This document shows positions 27,531-37,599 of a stretch of 51,244 bases of DNA, piece after piece. This stretch comes from Candidatus Poribacteria bacterium. GTDB taxonomy: Bacteria > Poribacteria > WGA-4E > WGA-3G. The notes below the pieces were generated by a model that had not been told where the DNA came from, did not search any database, and worked only from the letters and a program-made list of their open reading frames with translations. The stretch spans positions 1 to 51,244 of the forward strand of contig JAGFCB010000064.1 of assembly GCA_022394775.1 (NCBI GenBank), written 5' to 3'. Both the position numbers and the translations under genes were made by a program. Position 1 is the stretch's first letter. Every line of letters begins with the position of its first letter.

Positions 27531-28091
27531 GTGTTAGGCGAGCTGCTCCGAAAAAGTATTCATTTATCAGGACTCACTTTACCGGTTATCTATCTCTTCC
27601 TGGATAAGCCAACGATGTTGGTGATAATTGGGATACTGACGGGGCTCGCGCTTACTGTGGAATTAGTGAAATGGCTCTCGCCACATTTCGGAGCGTTCTT
27701 TTTCCGAATTTTTACACCGCTGCTCCGAAAACACGAGCGCAAAGGGGCAGTGACAGGCGCGACCTATTACCTGATGAGTGCATTCCTGTGTATTTTCTTT
27801 TTTTCAAAGACACTCGCTATTGTTTGCATCTTTTTCATGGTATTAGGGGATATGGCAGCGGCACTGGTCGGCAAAAAGTGGGGGCGGACGAAGCTCCTCG
27901 GTTCAAAGAGTTTGGAGGGGAGCGCGGCGTGTTTCATTGTTTGCGTCGCAATTGCTTTAGTTCAACTCAATCCTATTATCGCGGTCATCGGTGCCTTCGT
28001 CGCAACGGTCGTGGAACTCATTCCGGTCCCAATTGACGACAATCTCACGGTGCCCCTCATTTCAGGGGCAGTGATGCACTTTCTGATGTGA
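27531..28091 (+). CDS. Dolichol/phytol kinase-like (CTP-dependent) membrane protein
   Basis: A 186-aa membrane protein with about five transmembrane segments. RKSIHLSGLTLPVIY at the N-terminus and FMVLGDMAAALVGKKWGRTKL then SKSLEGSAACFIV are the conserved motifs of the CTP:polyprenol/phytol kinase and phosphatidate cytidylyltransferase-like family. It would phosphorylate a lipid alcohol with CTP at the inner membrane. The GTG start is chosen because GGAGGG lies 7 nt upstream; the longer frame begins inside the promoter. Confidence 0.8.
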   Translation: MLGELLRKSIHLSGLTLPVIYLFLDKPTMLVIIGILTGLALTVELVKWLSPHFGAFFFRIFTPLLRKHERKGAVTGATYYLMSAFLCIFFFSKTLAIVCIFFMVLGDMAAALVGKKWGRTKLLGSKSLEGSAACFIVCVAIALVQLNPIIAVIGAFVATVVELIPVPIDDNLTVPLISGAVMHFLM

Positions 28092-28104
28092 AATGGCAGT
28101 CAGA

Positions 28105-28230
28105 GGAATGGTTATCAGCTATCAGTTCTCGGTTATCAGTTAAGAGCCACCTTGTGGCAGTAATGTTGACTGTATCCACCACAGAAACCCTCTTTAACTG
28201 AAAACTAAAAACTAAAAACTGAAAACTAAT
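28105..28230. repeat. Heptamer-type repeat (ACTGATAACTG family), second main copy
   Basis: GGTTATCAGCTATCAGTTC and GGTTATCAGTTAAGAG at the left, CTTTAACTGAAAACT with three further AAAACT units at the right. Same layout as 4704-4830, ending 3 bp before the ABC ATPase start. A smaller relative (ACTGGTTACTGATAACTGG) lies at 27413-27445. Confidence 0.75.
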
Positions 28231-28232
28231 AT

Positions 28233-29351
28233 ATGGCAAATATCAAGCTGGAAAACGTTGTAAAACGCTACGGCGATGTCGTCGCAGTCAAAGATTTTAA
28301 CCTCGAAATTGAGGATAAAGAGTTCGTCGTCTTTTTAGGACCCTCCGGCTGCGGCAAGACCACTACACTCCGCCTCATCGCAGGCTTAGAAAACCCTGAA
28401 GAAGGGAACATCTTCATTGATGGCGAACGGGTCAACGATCTCTCGCCTGCGGATCGGGACATCGCTTTTGTTTTCCAATTTTACGCGCTCTACCCGCATC
28501 TGAATGTCTACGATAACATCGCTTTCCCACTCAAAGCCGTAAAGGTTTCAAAGCCGGAGATTGACACGCACGTCAAACGGGTTGCCGAAATCCTACAAAT
28601 ATCTGACATGTTAAATAGGAAACCGAGCGTTCTCAGCGGTGGTGAGATGCAACGGGTCGCGCTCGGACGGGCAATGGTGCGCCAACCGAAAGTCTATCTC
28701 CTTGATGAACCGATGGCGAATTTAGACGCTAAGATCCGCGTTGATACCCGCGCCGAAATTAAACGGCTTCAACATGAAATCGGCGCGACGACTATTTTTG
28801 TAACGCATGACCAAGTTGAAGCGATGTCCCTCGCAGACAGAATCGCTGTGATCCACCTCGGTGTTCTGCAACAAATTGGCACACCGGACGAGATTTACAA
28901 TAAACCGCAAAGCCTCTTCGTCGCCGGGTTTATGGGGATGCCTACCATGAACCTCCTCGATGCCGAACTTGTCGCCAAGGAAGGGACATCTGTTTTACGG
29001 CTCAGGCACACGGATATTCATCTGCAGCTCTCGCCAGAACGGCAATCGGGTATCACTTCAACGACACAAGAAAACGGCTTAGTGTTCGGCATTCGTCCCG
29101 AACACATCACAGCCGCGAGTCAACCGACTGAACAAAAAATATCTGCACAGGTGCATCTCATTGAGCCGCTGGGCGCAGTGAACATCCTTGACCTCTTTCT
29201 CGGTACGCATGCGGAGACACAAGACCCAATTCTACTTCGGGTTAGAGCACATCCGACGTTCCAAGTTGCGGTAGGGGATACGATCTGGTTGGATTTTGAT
29301 GCAGCGGAAATGCATCTCTTTGACCGAGAGACAGAACAGACAATTTGGTAA
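28233..29351 (+). CDS. ABC transporter ATPase, MalK/UgpC-type
   Basis: A 372-aa ATPase of the carbohydrate-uptake type. Walker A is GPSGCGKTTT near residues 37-46, Q-loop FVFQFYALYPHLNVYDNI, signature LSGGEMQRVALGRAM, Walker B VYLLDEPMANLD and the H-loop FVTHDQVEAM. Residues about 240-372 form the TOBE/OB regulatory domains (FGIRPEHI). No permease or binding protein is nearby, so it probably serves as a shared ATPase for sugar or glycerol-phosphate importers encoded elsewhere. There is no good ribosome site; the repeat before it ends in AACTAATAT. Confidence 0.92.
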   Translation: MANIKLENVVKRYGDVVAVKDFNLEIEDKEFVVFLGPSGCGKTTTLRLIAGLENPEEGNIFIDGERVNDLSPADRDIAFVFQFYALYPHLNVYDNIAFPLKAVKVSKPEIDTHVKRVAEILQISDMLNRKPSVLSGGEMQRVALGRAMVRQPKVYLLDEPMANLDAKIRVDTRAEIKRLQHEIGATTIFVTHDQVEAMSLADRIAVIHLGVLQQIGTPDEIYNKPQSLFVAGFMGMPTMNLLDAELVAKEGTSVLRLRHTDIHLQLSPERQSGITSTTQENGLVFGIRPEHITAASQPTEQKISAQVHLIEPLGAVNILDLFLGTHAETQDPILLRVRAHPTFQVAVGDTIWLDFDAAEMHLFDRETEQTIW

Positions 29352-29363
29352 TTCTATTTAAGT

Positions 29364-29468
29364 AGCACTTACGCTGCCCCACTGCAGACACCCTTTGCAG
29401 GCGGGGTTTGAAACCCCGCCTGCAAAGGGCATCGGATGTCCGTTATTATAGAAAAATGCGTAAGTCCT
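29364..29468. mobile_element. MITE family 1, copy 5 (TSD TTAAG)
   Basis: Ends AGCACTTACGC (one mismatch) and GCGTAAGTCCT, with a long perfect internal palindrome CAGGCGGGG-TTTGAAA-CCCCGCCTG. TTAAG is duplicated at 29358-29362 and 29470-29474. It ends 15 bp before the HAD gene and its second target repeat is part of that gene's ribosome-site region. Confidence 0.9.
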
Positions 29469-29483
29469 ATTAAGGTGAGGTAA

Positions 29484-30299
29484 ATGGAAGGAAAAGACGT
29501 GAAAATCCCATGCCGCTTAGCGGCTTTCGACTTAGATGGCACACTCCTCAGTAGTGATCATACATTATCACCAGAAAACCGAGACGCGCTTCGGGCATTA
29601 GCCGCGAATGATATTCTTGTCGTATTGGTATCAGGAAGGATGCACCGCTCTATTCAACCGATCAGCGATCAGATCGGACTTGAGAATCCCATCATCTCTT
29701 ATAACGGCGGAATGGTGCGACATGCAACGACCGGCGAAGTCTATCACCACACGCCAGTTCCAGCAAATTACGCGATGGCAGTTGTCAATGACTGTATTAA
29801 ACAGGGGTTACATCTCAACTACTGTTTGAACGACGCACTCTATGTCGCTGAAAAGAACGCATGGAGCGATCTTTATGAAGAACGAACGGGAGTCCCGGCT
29901 ACACCTGTAGGGGACCTTCGCGAGTTAGCGGGCGAAACACCGACGAAGTTGCTTATCATCCATACGCCTGAAAAATTACAACCGCTCTTAAGACATTTTC
30001 AAACCGATTACACGGAGAAGCTTTACGTTACGCAGACCCAAGCAGAATATATTGAATTTATGAATCCAGAGGTTACGAAGGGACGCGCACTCACAGCACT
30101 CGCCAATCGGTTCAACATCCCGATAGATACGGTTGTTGCTTTTGGCGATAGTTATAACGATGAAAGTCTACTCAAAACGGCGGGGTTCGGGATAGCCATG
30201 GCAAACGGGGTGCCACCCATCCTTGCCTGTGCGGATTACACCACCACAACAAACGACGATAATGGGGTCGCAACAGCGATTTGGGAGTTGATTCTTTGA
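29484..30299 (+). CDS. HAD-superfamily hydrolase, Cof type
   Basis: A 271-aa Cof-type (class IIB cap) phosphatase. Motif I is FDLDGTLLSS (residues 13-22), motif II Ser is in VLVSGRM, motif III Lys is in TKGRAL, and motif IV is FGDSYNDESLL. Members remove phosphate from sugar phosphates, FMN or pyridoxal phosphate; the substrate cannot be told. ATG follows AAGGTGAGG. It is convergent with minE. Confidence 0.92.
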   Translation: MEGKDVKIPCRLAAFDLDGTLLSSDHTLSPENRDALRALAANDILVVLVSGRMHRSIQPISDQIGLENPIISYNGGMVRHATTGEVYHHTPVPANYAMAVVNDCIKQGLHLNYCLNDALYVAEKNAWSDLYEERTGVPATPVGDLRELAGETPTKLLIIHTPEKLQPLLRHFQTDYTEKLYVTQTQAEYIEFMNPEVTKGRALTALANRFNIPIDTVVAFGDSYNDESLLKTAGFGIAMANGVPPILACADYTTTTNDDNGVATAIWELIL

Positions 30300-30360
30300 C
30301 GCGGGAAACCCTTATAGGTCGCGAACACGCTTTCAAGGCGCGTAAATCTCTCACTCGCCG

Positions 30361-30633
30361 TTATTGTCCCATATTCGTGTTGTGGAATTTCGTATACGGA
30401 AAATCCGCGACAAGGATATAGGAATTCCCCTCCTGTTTCAAGTCCATCTTAATAGAGTTGGCTGAAAATTCGAAGTACTTTGCCAGCACCTCTGCCAATT
30501 CGTGATGTAACCTGGTCATAACCCGGTCATCAACATCAAATCTATCTTGTGTGATGACCAGTTTCAGGCGCTGTTTCGCGATACTGCTCGATTTCGGTTT
30601 GCGCCCGAATAATTGTTTTATGCTGATATTCAT
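30361..30633 (-). CDS. minE: Cell division topological specificity factor MinE
   Basis: A 90-aa protein of usual MinE length. The N-terminal membrane-targeting helix (MNISIKQLFGRK), the MinD-binding segment (AKQRLKLVITQDR) and the C-terminal dimer domain with LHHELAEVLAKYFEF are in order. It displaces MinD from the membrane and creates the oscillation or gradient that lets FtsZ assemble only at mid-cell. It is the last gene of the minCDE set, 11 bp after minD. Confidence 0.95.
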   Translation of the reverse strand: MNISIKQLFGRKPKSSSIAKQRLKLVITQDRFDVDDRVMTRLHHELAEVLAKYFEFSANSIKMDLKQEGNSYILVADFPYTKFHNTNMGQ

Positions 30634-30644
30634 CAGATAACTCC

Positions 30645-31439
30645 TTATCTATTTCTCGTGAACCACTTTACAATGTTGTTGAATAAGCCTTTATCCTCTA
30701 AATCAGGGATCGGAATACGCTGACCTGTGAGTCGTCGTGCGATACGCATATACGCTTGCGCACCCGGCGAAGCGTCTTCATAGACGAGTGGAATGCCCCG
30801 GTTTGTGGAGGTAATAACACCGCTGTCTTCAGGAACAACGCCGATGAGGTCAATATTGAGGATATCCAGGACATCGGCTTGATCCATCATGCTGCCATTC
30901 CCTACAAGCTGCGCCGAGAAGCGGTTTAAAACGAGGTTAATCGGTTCGATCTGCGCGTTTTGCAACAATCCGATGATCCGGTCAGCATCCCGAATAGCTG
31001 AGACATCTGGCGTTGTAACAACGATGGCTTCGTCCGCACCGGCGGAAGCGTTGCTGAAACCGCGTTCAATACCCGCAGGCGAATCCACTAACACGAAATC
31101 GTGCGTCGTCCGCAACTTATCACAAATCGCTTTCATCTGTTCTGGCTGGATGTCGTCTTTGTTATTTTTCTGCGATGCTGCGAGTAGCATCAGACCGTCA
31201 ACACGTCGATCTCTAACGAGGGCTTTCGCGAGTTCACACTGCTTTTCAATGACATCCATTGAGGTATAGACAATCCGGCTCTCAAGCCCCATCACGATAT
31301 CCAGATTCCGAAGTCCGACATCTGCATCCACGACCACAACGGATTTACCGAGGAGGGCGAGTGCTGTGCCTAAATTGGCGGTAGAGGTTGTTTTACCGAC
31401 ACCTCCCTTTCCTGATGTCACTACGATTACTTTTCCCAT
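30645..31439 (-). CDS. minD: Septum site-determining ATPase MinD
   Basis: A 264-aa deviant-Walker ATPase. GKGGVGKTTS at residues 10-19 with the signature lysine, VVVVDADVGLRNLD switch region and FVLVDSPAGIERGF. The C-terminal amphipathic helix (FNNIVKWFTRN) anchors it to the membrane when ATP-bound, where it recruits MinC. It lies between minC and minE on the same strand. Confidence 0.97.
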   Translation of the reverse strand: MGKVIVVTSGKGGVGKTTSTANLGTALALLGKSVVVVDADVGLRNLDIVMGLESRIVYTSMDVIEKQCELAKALVRDRRVDGLMLLAASQKNNKDDIQPEQMKAICDKLRTTHDFVLVDSPAGIERGFSNASAGADEAIVVTTPDVSAIRDADRIIGLLQNAQIEPINLVLNRFSAQLVGNGSMMDQADVLDILNIDLIGVVPEDSGVITSTNRGIPLVYEDASPGAQAYMRIARRLTGQRIPIPDLEDKGLFNNIVKWFTRNR

Positions 31440-31456
31440 AACCGGAACCTCCTATC

Positions 31457-32131
31457 TTAAAATTTATCAAATTTTTCAACAATAATTACATCTTCTGCAC
31501 CGATGCGGGCGATCTCTGCGTAACCTCGGGGTTCCTGACTCACCGGTGAACGGCACGCATAGTTTCCAATCTGAAGTTGTAAGGGCGCGAAATCCATTGC
31601 GATAATCACAGCGGATAGCCGACCGTTCATGCCAGCATAAGCATTCCCGCGCAGCGTCCCCAGCACAACAATGTCGCCTCCCGCCTTCACTTCGCTCCCT
31701 GAGTTGACATCGCCGTAGATAATAAGGCTGCCTTGTGGAAATTCCTCTGTTTGTCCTGAACGGATTGTGTGCGGTATAATCCGGGAGGGCTCACTGTTCC
31801 GCGGCGCGCGGGCATCCGCTGTTTGCGATATTGAGTGCGTCGTGGGCGCGGCAGCAATCGGAGGTGAGACGGATTCATCATCAACGACATCAATACCGCG
31901 CACGGTGAGATTGTAGTCCTCCTGAAGTTTTGATCTTAAAAGCGAGATCTCTTCCTCTTCTAAAACTGGAGATTTAAGAACGATTTGCACAGACGTTCCT
32001 ACTAAAGGTCGATTCATGCGAGAGATCTCTTGCTGAATCGCTTCTTCAACTTCCGCTATAGATAGGCGCGGCTTGATAATCAGATGCAAGCCATCCCTAT
32101 ACGCTCTGAGGGTTACAATAGGATTTGCCAT
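31457..32131 (-). CDS. minC: Septum site-determining protein MinC
   Basis: A 224-aa FtsZ-assembly inhibitor. The N-terminal domain (about 1-95) carries the FtsZ-contacting fold, a linker follows (about 95-120), and the C-terminal beta-helix (QGSLIIYGDVNSGSEVKAGG, then GDIVVLGTLRGNAYAG) is the dimer and MinD-binding domain. It is the first gene of minCDE, 17 bp before minD. There is no obvious ribosome site before the ATG. Confidence 0.95.
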   Translation of the reverse strand: MANPIVTLRAYRDGLHLIIKPRLSIAEVEEAIQQEISRMNRPLVGTSVQIVLKSPVLEEEEISLLRSKLQEDYNLTVRGIDVVDDESVSPPIAAAPTTHSISQTADARAPRNSEPSRIIPHTIRSGQTEEFPQGSLIIYGDVNSGSEVKAGGDIVVLGTLRGNAYAGMNGRLSAVIIAMDFAPLQLQIGNYACRSPVSQEPRGYAEIARIGAEDVIIVEKFDKF

Positions 32132-32214
32132 GTACTGTTCAGTCTCAACTTTAGATGTTGCTGACGGCGTTCTACCAATCGCTTAAATGTTTCGATCACA
32201 ACTTCTATCGCGTA

Positions 32215-33492
32215 TTAAGCCCCTGCCAACTGTGCCAAGACGTAAGGTCCTTCAGGAATTACAGCGATTTGGACATCTTCCCCGTATCGGGTTAAGATTT
32301 CTTCAATACCCTCCTGTGCGCTTTTCAGTGGATGCACGAACAGTTTTGCCCGTTGATGGTAAGGAATACCATCGGTATAAAAATATATATCTGCTTTCCG
32401 AGCAACCTTTGCCAATTCTTCGAGTTGCCACTGATCAATGACAAAGTTCGCAGGGTTGTAAAGTCCTTGCACAAATGCTGTTAAATCATCGGTTTTGAAA
32501 ATTAAGTCAGTAAAAGGTTTGCTACCAATGCCTTCACTGCAAGCCGCAACAAGTAAGATGCTACCGCCTTGTTTCACAATCTCGACAGCCGTCAGTAGCC
32601 CTTTGATGGCTTGGTAAAATGTTGCGTCCAGCGGGTAGCCCGCGCACGAGACGACGACTGCATCCGCTGGCGCGGGGAGCGTAACCTTTGCCTGCTTTTC
32701 AACACATTCTGCACCGACCCGGTGAGATTCAACTATGTCGCCTGCGAAAACACCTGTTATTTGGCGTTCCTTATCAATTGCAACGTTCAGATTGAAATCA
32801 ACACCTGCCATCAAAGCGATTTCGGTCGCTTCTATGTGAAACGGATTTCCGTCGAGGATCCCGACTGCTGACTTTGGGTGTTCCATCAATTCGGGGCCGT
32901 GCATCACCTTCATGGTCTCAATAGAGGCGACACCGGGACAGATCGCTTTTCTGCCACCGGAATATCCTGCCATCAGATGCGGTTCAATCAATCCAGTGGT
33001 AATCTTCAGGTCCGATTCGAGGTAGGCTTTGTCAATGTAAACCGGTGTTCCGTTTCGGGTCTCGCCTAAATATCCGTGATTTTCTGGCTTCTGGGAAAAA
33101 TGGTTCAAGATACGGTATGAATCCATTATATCGCGCCCGACCATTTGTGCCAGTTCCTCACCTTCATTAGGACGATGGATACCTGTTGCGATGAGAATCG
33201 TGATTTTCTCGCGTGAGATGCCCGCTGTTTCAAGCGTTTCCAACAACGGTGGGAGGATGACTTTATTCGGGACAGGACGGGTTACGTCAGAAATTACAAT
33301 ACATGCTGACTCGCGACCTTTGGCAAGTTCAACTAACGGTGATGAAGCGATGGGTTGGGCTATCGCTGCACGAACGGCACCCGCTTCATCCGGCAACGGA
33401 ACGCTTTCCGAAATTTCAAGAACGCCAGCAACATTCTTGTCCGGAATCTCGATCGGTAAAGTACCGGTTCCGTATCTCATTTCCACTTGCAT
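32215..33492 (-). CDS. LarA-family nickel-dependent racemase/epimerase homologue
   Basis: A 425-aa protein of LarA length. SDVTRPVP near residue 71, ATGIHRPNEGEE near 102, GLIEPHLMAGYSGGRKAICPG near 170 (His and Lys used to hold the nickel-pincer cofactor) and a C-terminal Rossmann-like half are in family order. LarA interconverts lactate enantiomers; many homologues act on other 2-hydroxy acids. No larB/C/E cofactor genes are nearby. It lies 83 bp upstream of minC on the same strand. Confidence 0.88.
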   Translation of the reverse strand: MQVEMRYGTGTLPIEIPDKNVAGVLEISESVPLPDEAGAVRAAIAQPIASSPLVELAKGRESACIVISDVTRPVPNKVILPPLLETLETAGISREKITILIATGIHRPNEGEELAQMVGRDIMDSYRILNHFSQKPENHGYLGETRNGTPVYIDKAYLESDLKITTGLIEPHLMAGYSGGRKAICPGVASIETMKVMHGPELMEHPKSAVGILDGNPFHIEATEIALMAGVDFNLNVAIDKERQITGVFAGDIVESHRVGAECVEKQAKVTLPAPADAVVVSCAGYPLDATFYQAIKGLLTAVEIVKQGGSILLVAACSEGIGSKPFTDLIFKTDDLTAFVQGLYNPANFVIDQWQLEELAKVARKADIYFYTDGIPYHQRAKLFVHPLKSAQEGIEEILTRYGEDVQIAVIPEGPYVLAQLAGA

Positions 33493-33713
33493 GTCAAGAT
33501 TGTCCCTTCACTCTATGTAATAAAATGCCAATGTTAGCGCGTACCACGCGAAAATACCACTCCCTATTACAATTATACTTATTTTTTCCGAAAAATGCAA
33601 ATTTATTTTTTCCGAATATTCAGCTTTTAGTGATTTTCTGTGACGTTTTTTTTCTTGCATTCAAACAGAAAATGCAATAGCGCGCTGCTTTTTTTGCGTG
33701 TAATTCAGGATGC

Positions 33714-33742
33714 TTGACTTTTTTTGCGCAGCGTGTTAAAAT
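33714..33742 (+). promoter_or_regulatory. Sigma-70-type promoter ahead of the 130-aa protein
   Basis: TTGACT at 33714-33719, 17 bp, TAAAAT at 33737-33742. The start near 33749 would place MITE copy 6 (33799-33886) inside the leader RNA. The remaining gap 33493-33713 is AT-rich with T-runs and would also hold the larA promoter. Confidence 0.7.
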
Positions 33743-33798
33743 TTCTTGTGCAAGATTCGTAGCTAACCACGCAATTTCGCGCAGGGTCTAAATATAGT

Positions 33799-33886
33799 AG
33801 GACTTACGCAGCTCCCTTGCAGGCTGGGTTTGAAACCCCGCCTGCAGCATAATATGTAGATTATGATAAAAAAATGCGTAAATCCT
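33799..33886. mobile_element. MITE family 1, copy 6 (TSD TATAG)
   Basis: Ends AGGACTTACGCA and TGCGTAAATCCT (one mismatch), the shortest copy at 88 bp. TATAG is duplicated at 33793-33797 and 33888-33892. It ends 21 bp before the start codon of the next gene. Confidence 0.9.
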
Positions 33887-33907
33887 ATATAGAATGGAGA
33901 ACCAGTC

Positions 33908-34300
33908 ATGGAACGCATCGAAATTACCACTAAACCGAACGGCGCGGGACGCAATTGGTTAGAAGTCGGTCATTTTGAAACGGATACACTCGGTCGTAAG
34001 CAATGGGTTAAAAAGAATGTACCGCATCAGGAATCAAAGTTGACTGTGGATAGGCAATACTCTGCTCGCGGTGAAACTATTGATTGGATCGTCATCATCC
34101 CTGAAAACTATCCCTTCACACTCGTCAAAGTTACTTACGATCGACTCAATCCAAAACAACTTGAAGTGCTCTGGTCTCCAGACGGGACACCCGAATCTGA
34201 ATCCGAAACGACGCGTGAAGATAAGATTAAACGCGTCTTTGAACTCGCTGCCGATAACGATGAGTTGACCAATCTACTCAAAGAACTCCTATCGGATTAG
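33908..34300 (+). CDS. Unrecognised 130-aa protein
   Basis: A small soluble protein with a beta-rich first two thirds (MERIEITTKPNGAGRNWLEV, then TIDWIVIIPENYPFTLVKVTY) and an acidic helical tail ending LTNLLKELLSD. ATG follows TGGAGAACC at a good distance. There is a consensus promoter upstream at 33714. No family recognised; no signal peptide or membrane segment. It is likely a real gene judging from the promoter, ribosome site and codon use. Confidence 0.7.
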   Translation: MERIEITTKPNGAGRNWLEVGHFETDTLGRKQWVKKNVPHQESKLTVDRQYSARGETIDWIVIIPENYPFTLVKVTYDRLNPKQLEVLWSPDGTPESESETTREDKIKRVFELAADNDELTNLLKELLSD

Positions 34301-34310
34301 TATTGCGAGC

Positions 34311-34355
34311 GCAGTTGGCTCTTACCCTATCGCGAGCACAGCTCGCTCCTACAGT
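34311..34355. repeat. REP-like palindrome between convergent genes
   Basis: TATCGCGAGCACAGCTCGCT followed by CCTACAG forms a GCGAGC/GCTCGC hairpin closely resembling Pseudomonas-type REP units; a partial GCGAGCGCAG precedes it. It lies between two convergent stops and may act as a bidirectional terminator. Confidence 0.65.
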
Positions 34356-34365
34356 TAAGACCTAT

Positions 34366-35760
34366 TTACCAGCCGTAACGTTCCGGTCCCCACGGTTTCG
34401 TAATAAGTTCCTGTTTCGCCATGATCATCGTCTTACTCGGTACATCGTCGTATAGAATCACCCCGGGTCCGACGACACTATAAGCGCCGATCCGCCTGCC
34501 GGGCATAATGATCGCGTTCACGCCAGTCCGACAGTAGTCACCCATGTAAGTCGCATTTGACCCGTAAGGCGGTACTTCATAACGTCCTTCTACCTGTATC
34601 GGGGTATCTCCATCATCAAATCGGAGCGTTCCACAGACCGTCGCTGCCCCGATGTCGGTCGCGCATCCAAAAACGCCGGACATTTCACAATAGTGATAGA
34701 GATAGACTTTATCAAACAGCACGCCTGCCATCTCGGCACCGTGTCCAATGATACACCGGTTCCCAATAGCACTACTGCTGACATCGCAATAATCGCTGAT
34801 TCTACAGTGGTCTCCGACGAAGATACTTCCGTGTAAAATCGCACCGTTCGTGATGTTATTATTCGCGCCTGCAATTAGCGTGCCGTTGACGACGACACGG
34901 GGGCCAATCACACTGTTTTTTCCCAACACGACGTGTCCATTGATTTCAGCAGCATCCGAGATTTTCGCACCCGCCGCGATGTGGTCCTCTGTAACCTGTT
35001 TTGCGAGGTAATCAACGAACCGATTGTTCGCCTCCAACACGTGCCACGGCTTATCGACATCGACGAAAAAGTCTTCTGTCTGAACGGCTAATACAGTCCT
35101 TCCGTCGTCTACCATGAGTTGCACAGATTGTGCAATCTCGGATTCAGGTGGCGGCATCCCTCCTACCGGGACACGCGTAACGATGCCGGGGTTTCTTAAG
35201 AGGTAGGGGGTCGCGCTGCTTTTAAAGGCGTATACACCACAAAGCCGATGTGAACCGCCGCGCGGATGCCCCTCGATCCCGTTAATTTTTGAGAGACTCC
35301 CGTTTTCGAGTGCCTCTGTCCCGATACCCGCACAAAGCCAATCGCTTGCGTCTTCATTACCAAGGGCTTGCACGAGTGCTGCGGCTTCTACGTTGTGCGA
35401 TCGGAATTCTTCAATAAAGTTACGGAGATTATCAGCGGTGGTTACAGTATCACCGTAAGCTACGAGATAAGGTTGATCTTCGAGATGTTCGAGTGCTGTT
35501 AGCACTGCACTTACGGTGCCGTCAAGCGAGTGTTGTGTGACAAAAACGACGTTGGGTATATCGGCGAGGGCGCCGCGCACCTGTTGCGCGTGATGCCCCA
35601 CGACAACGATGATTCGCTGGCATCCTGCCTCGACCAATGTCTCTACGACTCGGCGCACTATCGGCTTATTGGCGATCGGGATGGTACATTTCTGTCGAAA
35701 TTCACCATAGGGCCATACCTTACGTCCTAATCCTGCGGCGAGAACAATAGCGGTATCCAT
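34366..35760 (-). CDS. GlmU-like bifunctional sugar nucleotidyltransferase
   Basis: A 464-aa protein. The N-terminal NTP-transferase domain has LAAGLGRKVWPYGEFRQK (GlmU/RmlA-type signature, modified) and LVAYGDTVTT. From about residue 250 on, a left-handed parallel beta-helix of hexapeptide repeats (GHVVLGKNSVIGPRVVVNG and others) resembles GlmU or glucose-1-phosphate thymidylyltransferase. It would make a nucleotide sugar for envelope polysaccharide. Whether the C-terminal half acetylates is unclear. It starts 1 bp after bioD and is co-transcribed with it. Confidence 0.85.
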   Translation of the reverse strand: MDTAIVLAAGLGRKVWPYGEFRQKCTIPIANKPIVRRVVETLVEAGCQRIIVVVGHHAQQVRGALADIPNVVFVTQHSLDGTVSAVLTALEHLEDQPYLVAYGDTVTTADNLRNFIEEFRSHNVEAAALVQALGNEDASDWLCAGIGTEALENGSLSKINGIEGHPRGGSHRLCGVYAFKSSATPYLLRNPGIVTRVPVGGMPPPESEIAQSVQLMVDDGRTVLAVQTEDFFVDVDKPWHVLEANNRFVDYLAKQVTEDHIAAGAKISDAAEINGHVVLGKNSVIGPRVVVNGTLIAGANNNITNGAILHGSIFVGDHCRISDYCDVSSSAIGNRCIIGHGAEMAGVLFDKVYLYHYCEMSGVFGCATDIGAATVCGTLRFDDGDTPIQVEGRYEVPPYGSNATYMGDYCRTGVNAIIMPGRRIGAYSVVGPGVILYDDVPSKTMIMAKQELITKPWGPERYGW

Positions 35761-35761
35761 T

Positions 35762-36700
<939 letters not shown>

Positions 36701-36730
36701 TTGATTTTTTTCGTATTTCTATGCTATACT
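36701..36730 (+). promoter_or_regulatory. Promoter of the Rpn-tail gene
   Basis: TTGATT at 36701-36706, 18 bp, TATACT at 36725-36730, 27 bp before the ATG. It suggests that the short remnant is still transcribed. Confidence 0.6.
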
Positions 36731-36757
36731 TTTCAAGACCCTAAGGAGTTAGAGACG

Positions 36758-36985
36758 ATGGCACAGACAACAGCCGAATTTCTCATAGAACAAGGCGAAG
36801 CGGAAGGCAAACAGGACGCGATCCTTAAACTCCTGCAGCTCCGATTTCAGGACGTGCCAGAAGTGCTTTCACGTCAAATCAGCAACATCCACAACCTATC
36901 ACACCTTGACACGCTCTTAGAACAAGCGAGGCCCGCACAAAGCTTAGAGGAAATAGATACGTATCCCGACTTCAACTCAAACTGA
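36758..36985 (+). pseudogene. C-terminal remnant of an Rpn-family (PD-(D/E)XK) recombination-promoting nuclease
   Basis: This 75-aa frame contains the tail typical of Rpn/DUF4351-type proteins: EGKQDAILKLLQLRFQDVPE followed by ISNIHNLSHLDTLLEQA. The nuclease core that should precede it (about 200 residues) is absent. It has its own AAGGAG (36743-36748) and promoter. It is either an internal deletion that kept promoter and tail or a free-standing small protein like the short Rpn products made from internal starts. Confidence 0.65.
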
Positions 36986-37040
36986 AACGATATACCGATG
37001 ATGCAGCAACACCCCTCATCCATTTAACGAGGTTTAGACC

Positions 37041-37415
37041 GTGCCGACGTATACAGAAACAGATTTTGAAGATCACATCGAACAACATCTGAATCAGTCA
37101 GGCTACCGGTCATTCCAATCTTCTCATTATAATAAATCCCTCTGCCTGATACCTCATGAGACGCTGCAGTTTATTCAGGGCACACAGCCGGAAGTATATC
37201 AGAAACTGGAACGCCAGTACGGCGCGGATACACCCGCCAAACTCCTCGACCGTGTAAGCAAACAGATTGCGAACCGTGGGGTGTTGGACGTGCTGCGGAA
37301 AGGCGTGAAAGACAGGGGTTGCGATTTTGATCTCACCTATTTCCAACCATCAAGTGGCATGAATCCCGACCATCAACGGCTCTACGCTCAGAACCGATTC
37401 TCCCTTTCATATTGA
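37041..37415 (+). pseudogene. hsdR: Truncated type I restriction HsdR, N-terminal fragment
   Basis: The 124 residues match the start of type I restriction R subunits: TYTETDFEDHIEQHL, LCLIPHETLQFIQ, QYGADTPAKLLDRVS, VLDVLRKGVKDRG and SSGMNPDHQRLYAQNRFS. The protein then stops where HsdR would enter its nuclease and helicase parts (normally about 1000 aa). After the break a different short frame follows to about 37551 (WGLLTRMSNKFG to LKDLVLA) that I cannot identify. hsdM and hsdS are absent, so this is a relic. Confidence 0.8.
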
Positions 37416-37599
37416 TCGGGTTCGTGCGTTGAAGCGTTGGGGTTTGCTAACGCGTATGAGCAATAAGTTCGGCAGCTGTCTACTCGGTGCTTTCATAAAT
37501 CAATGTCTCGAATGCCCCTTGATGAAACTCAAAGATCTCGTTCTCGCATAAGGAAAAATCTATGCTTACAAGATTAATTAGCACAAGTCGTAAATTTTA

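Noticed and set aside
37416..37551. A short frame after the hsdR break (WGLLTRMSNKFG to LKDLVLA).
   Set aside because: It could be the tail of another broken gene, but I cannot assign a family and it has no start of its own.
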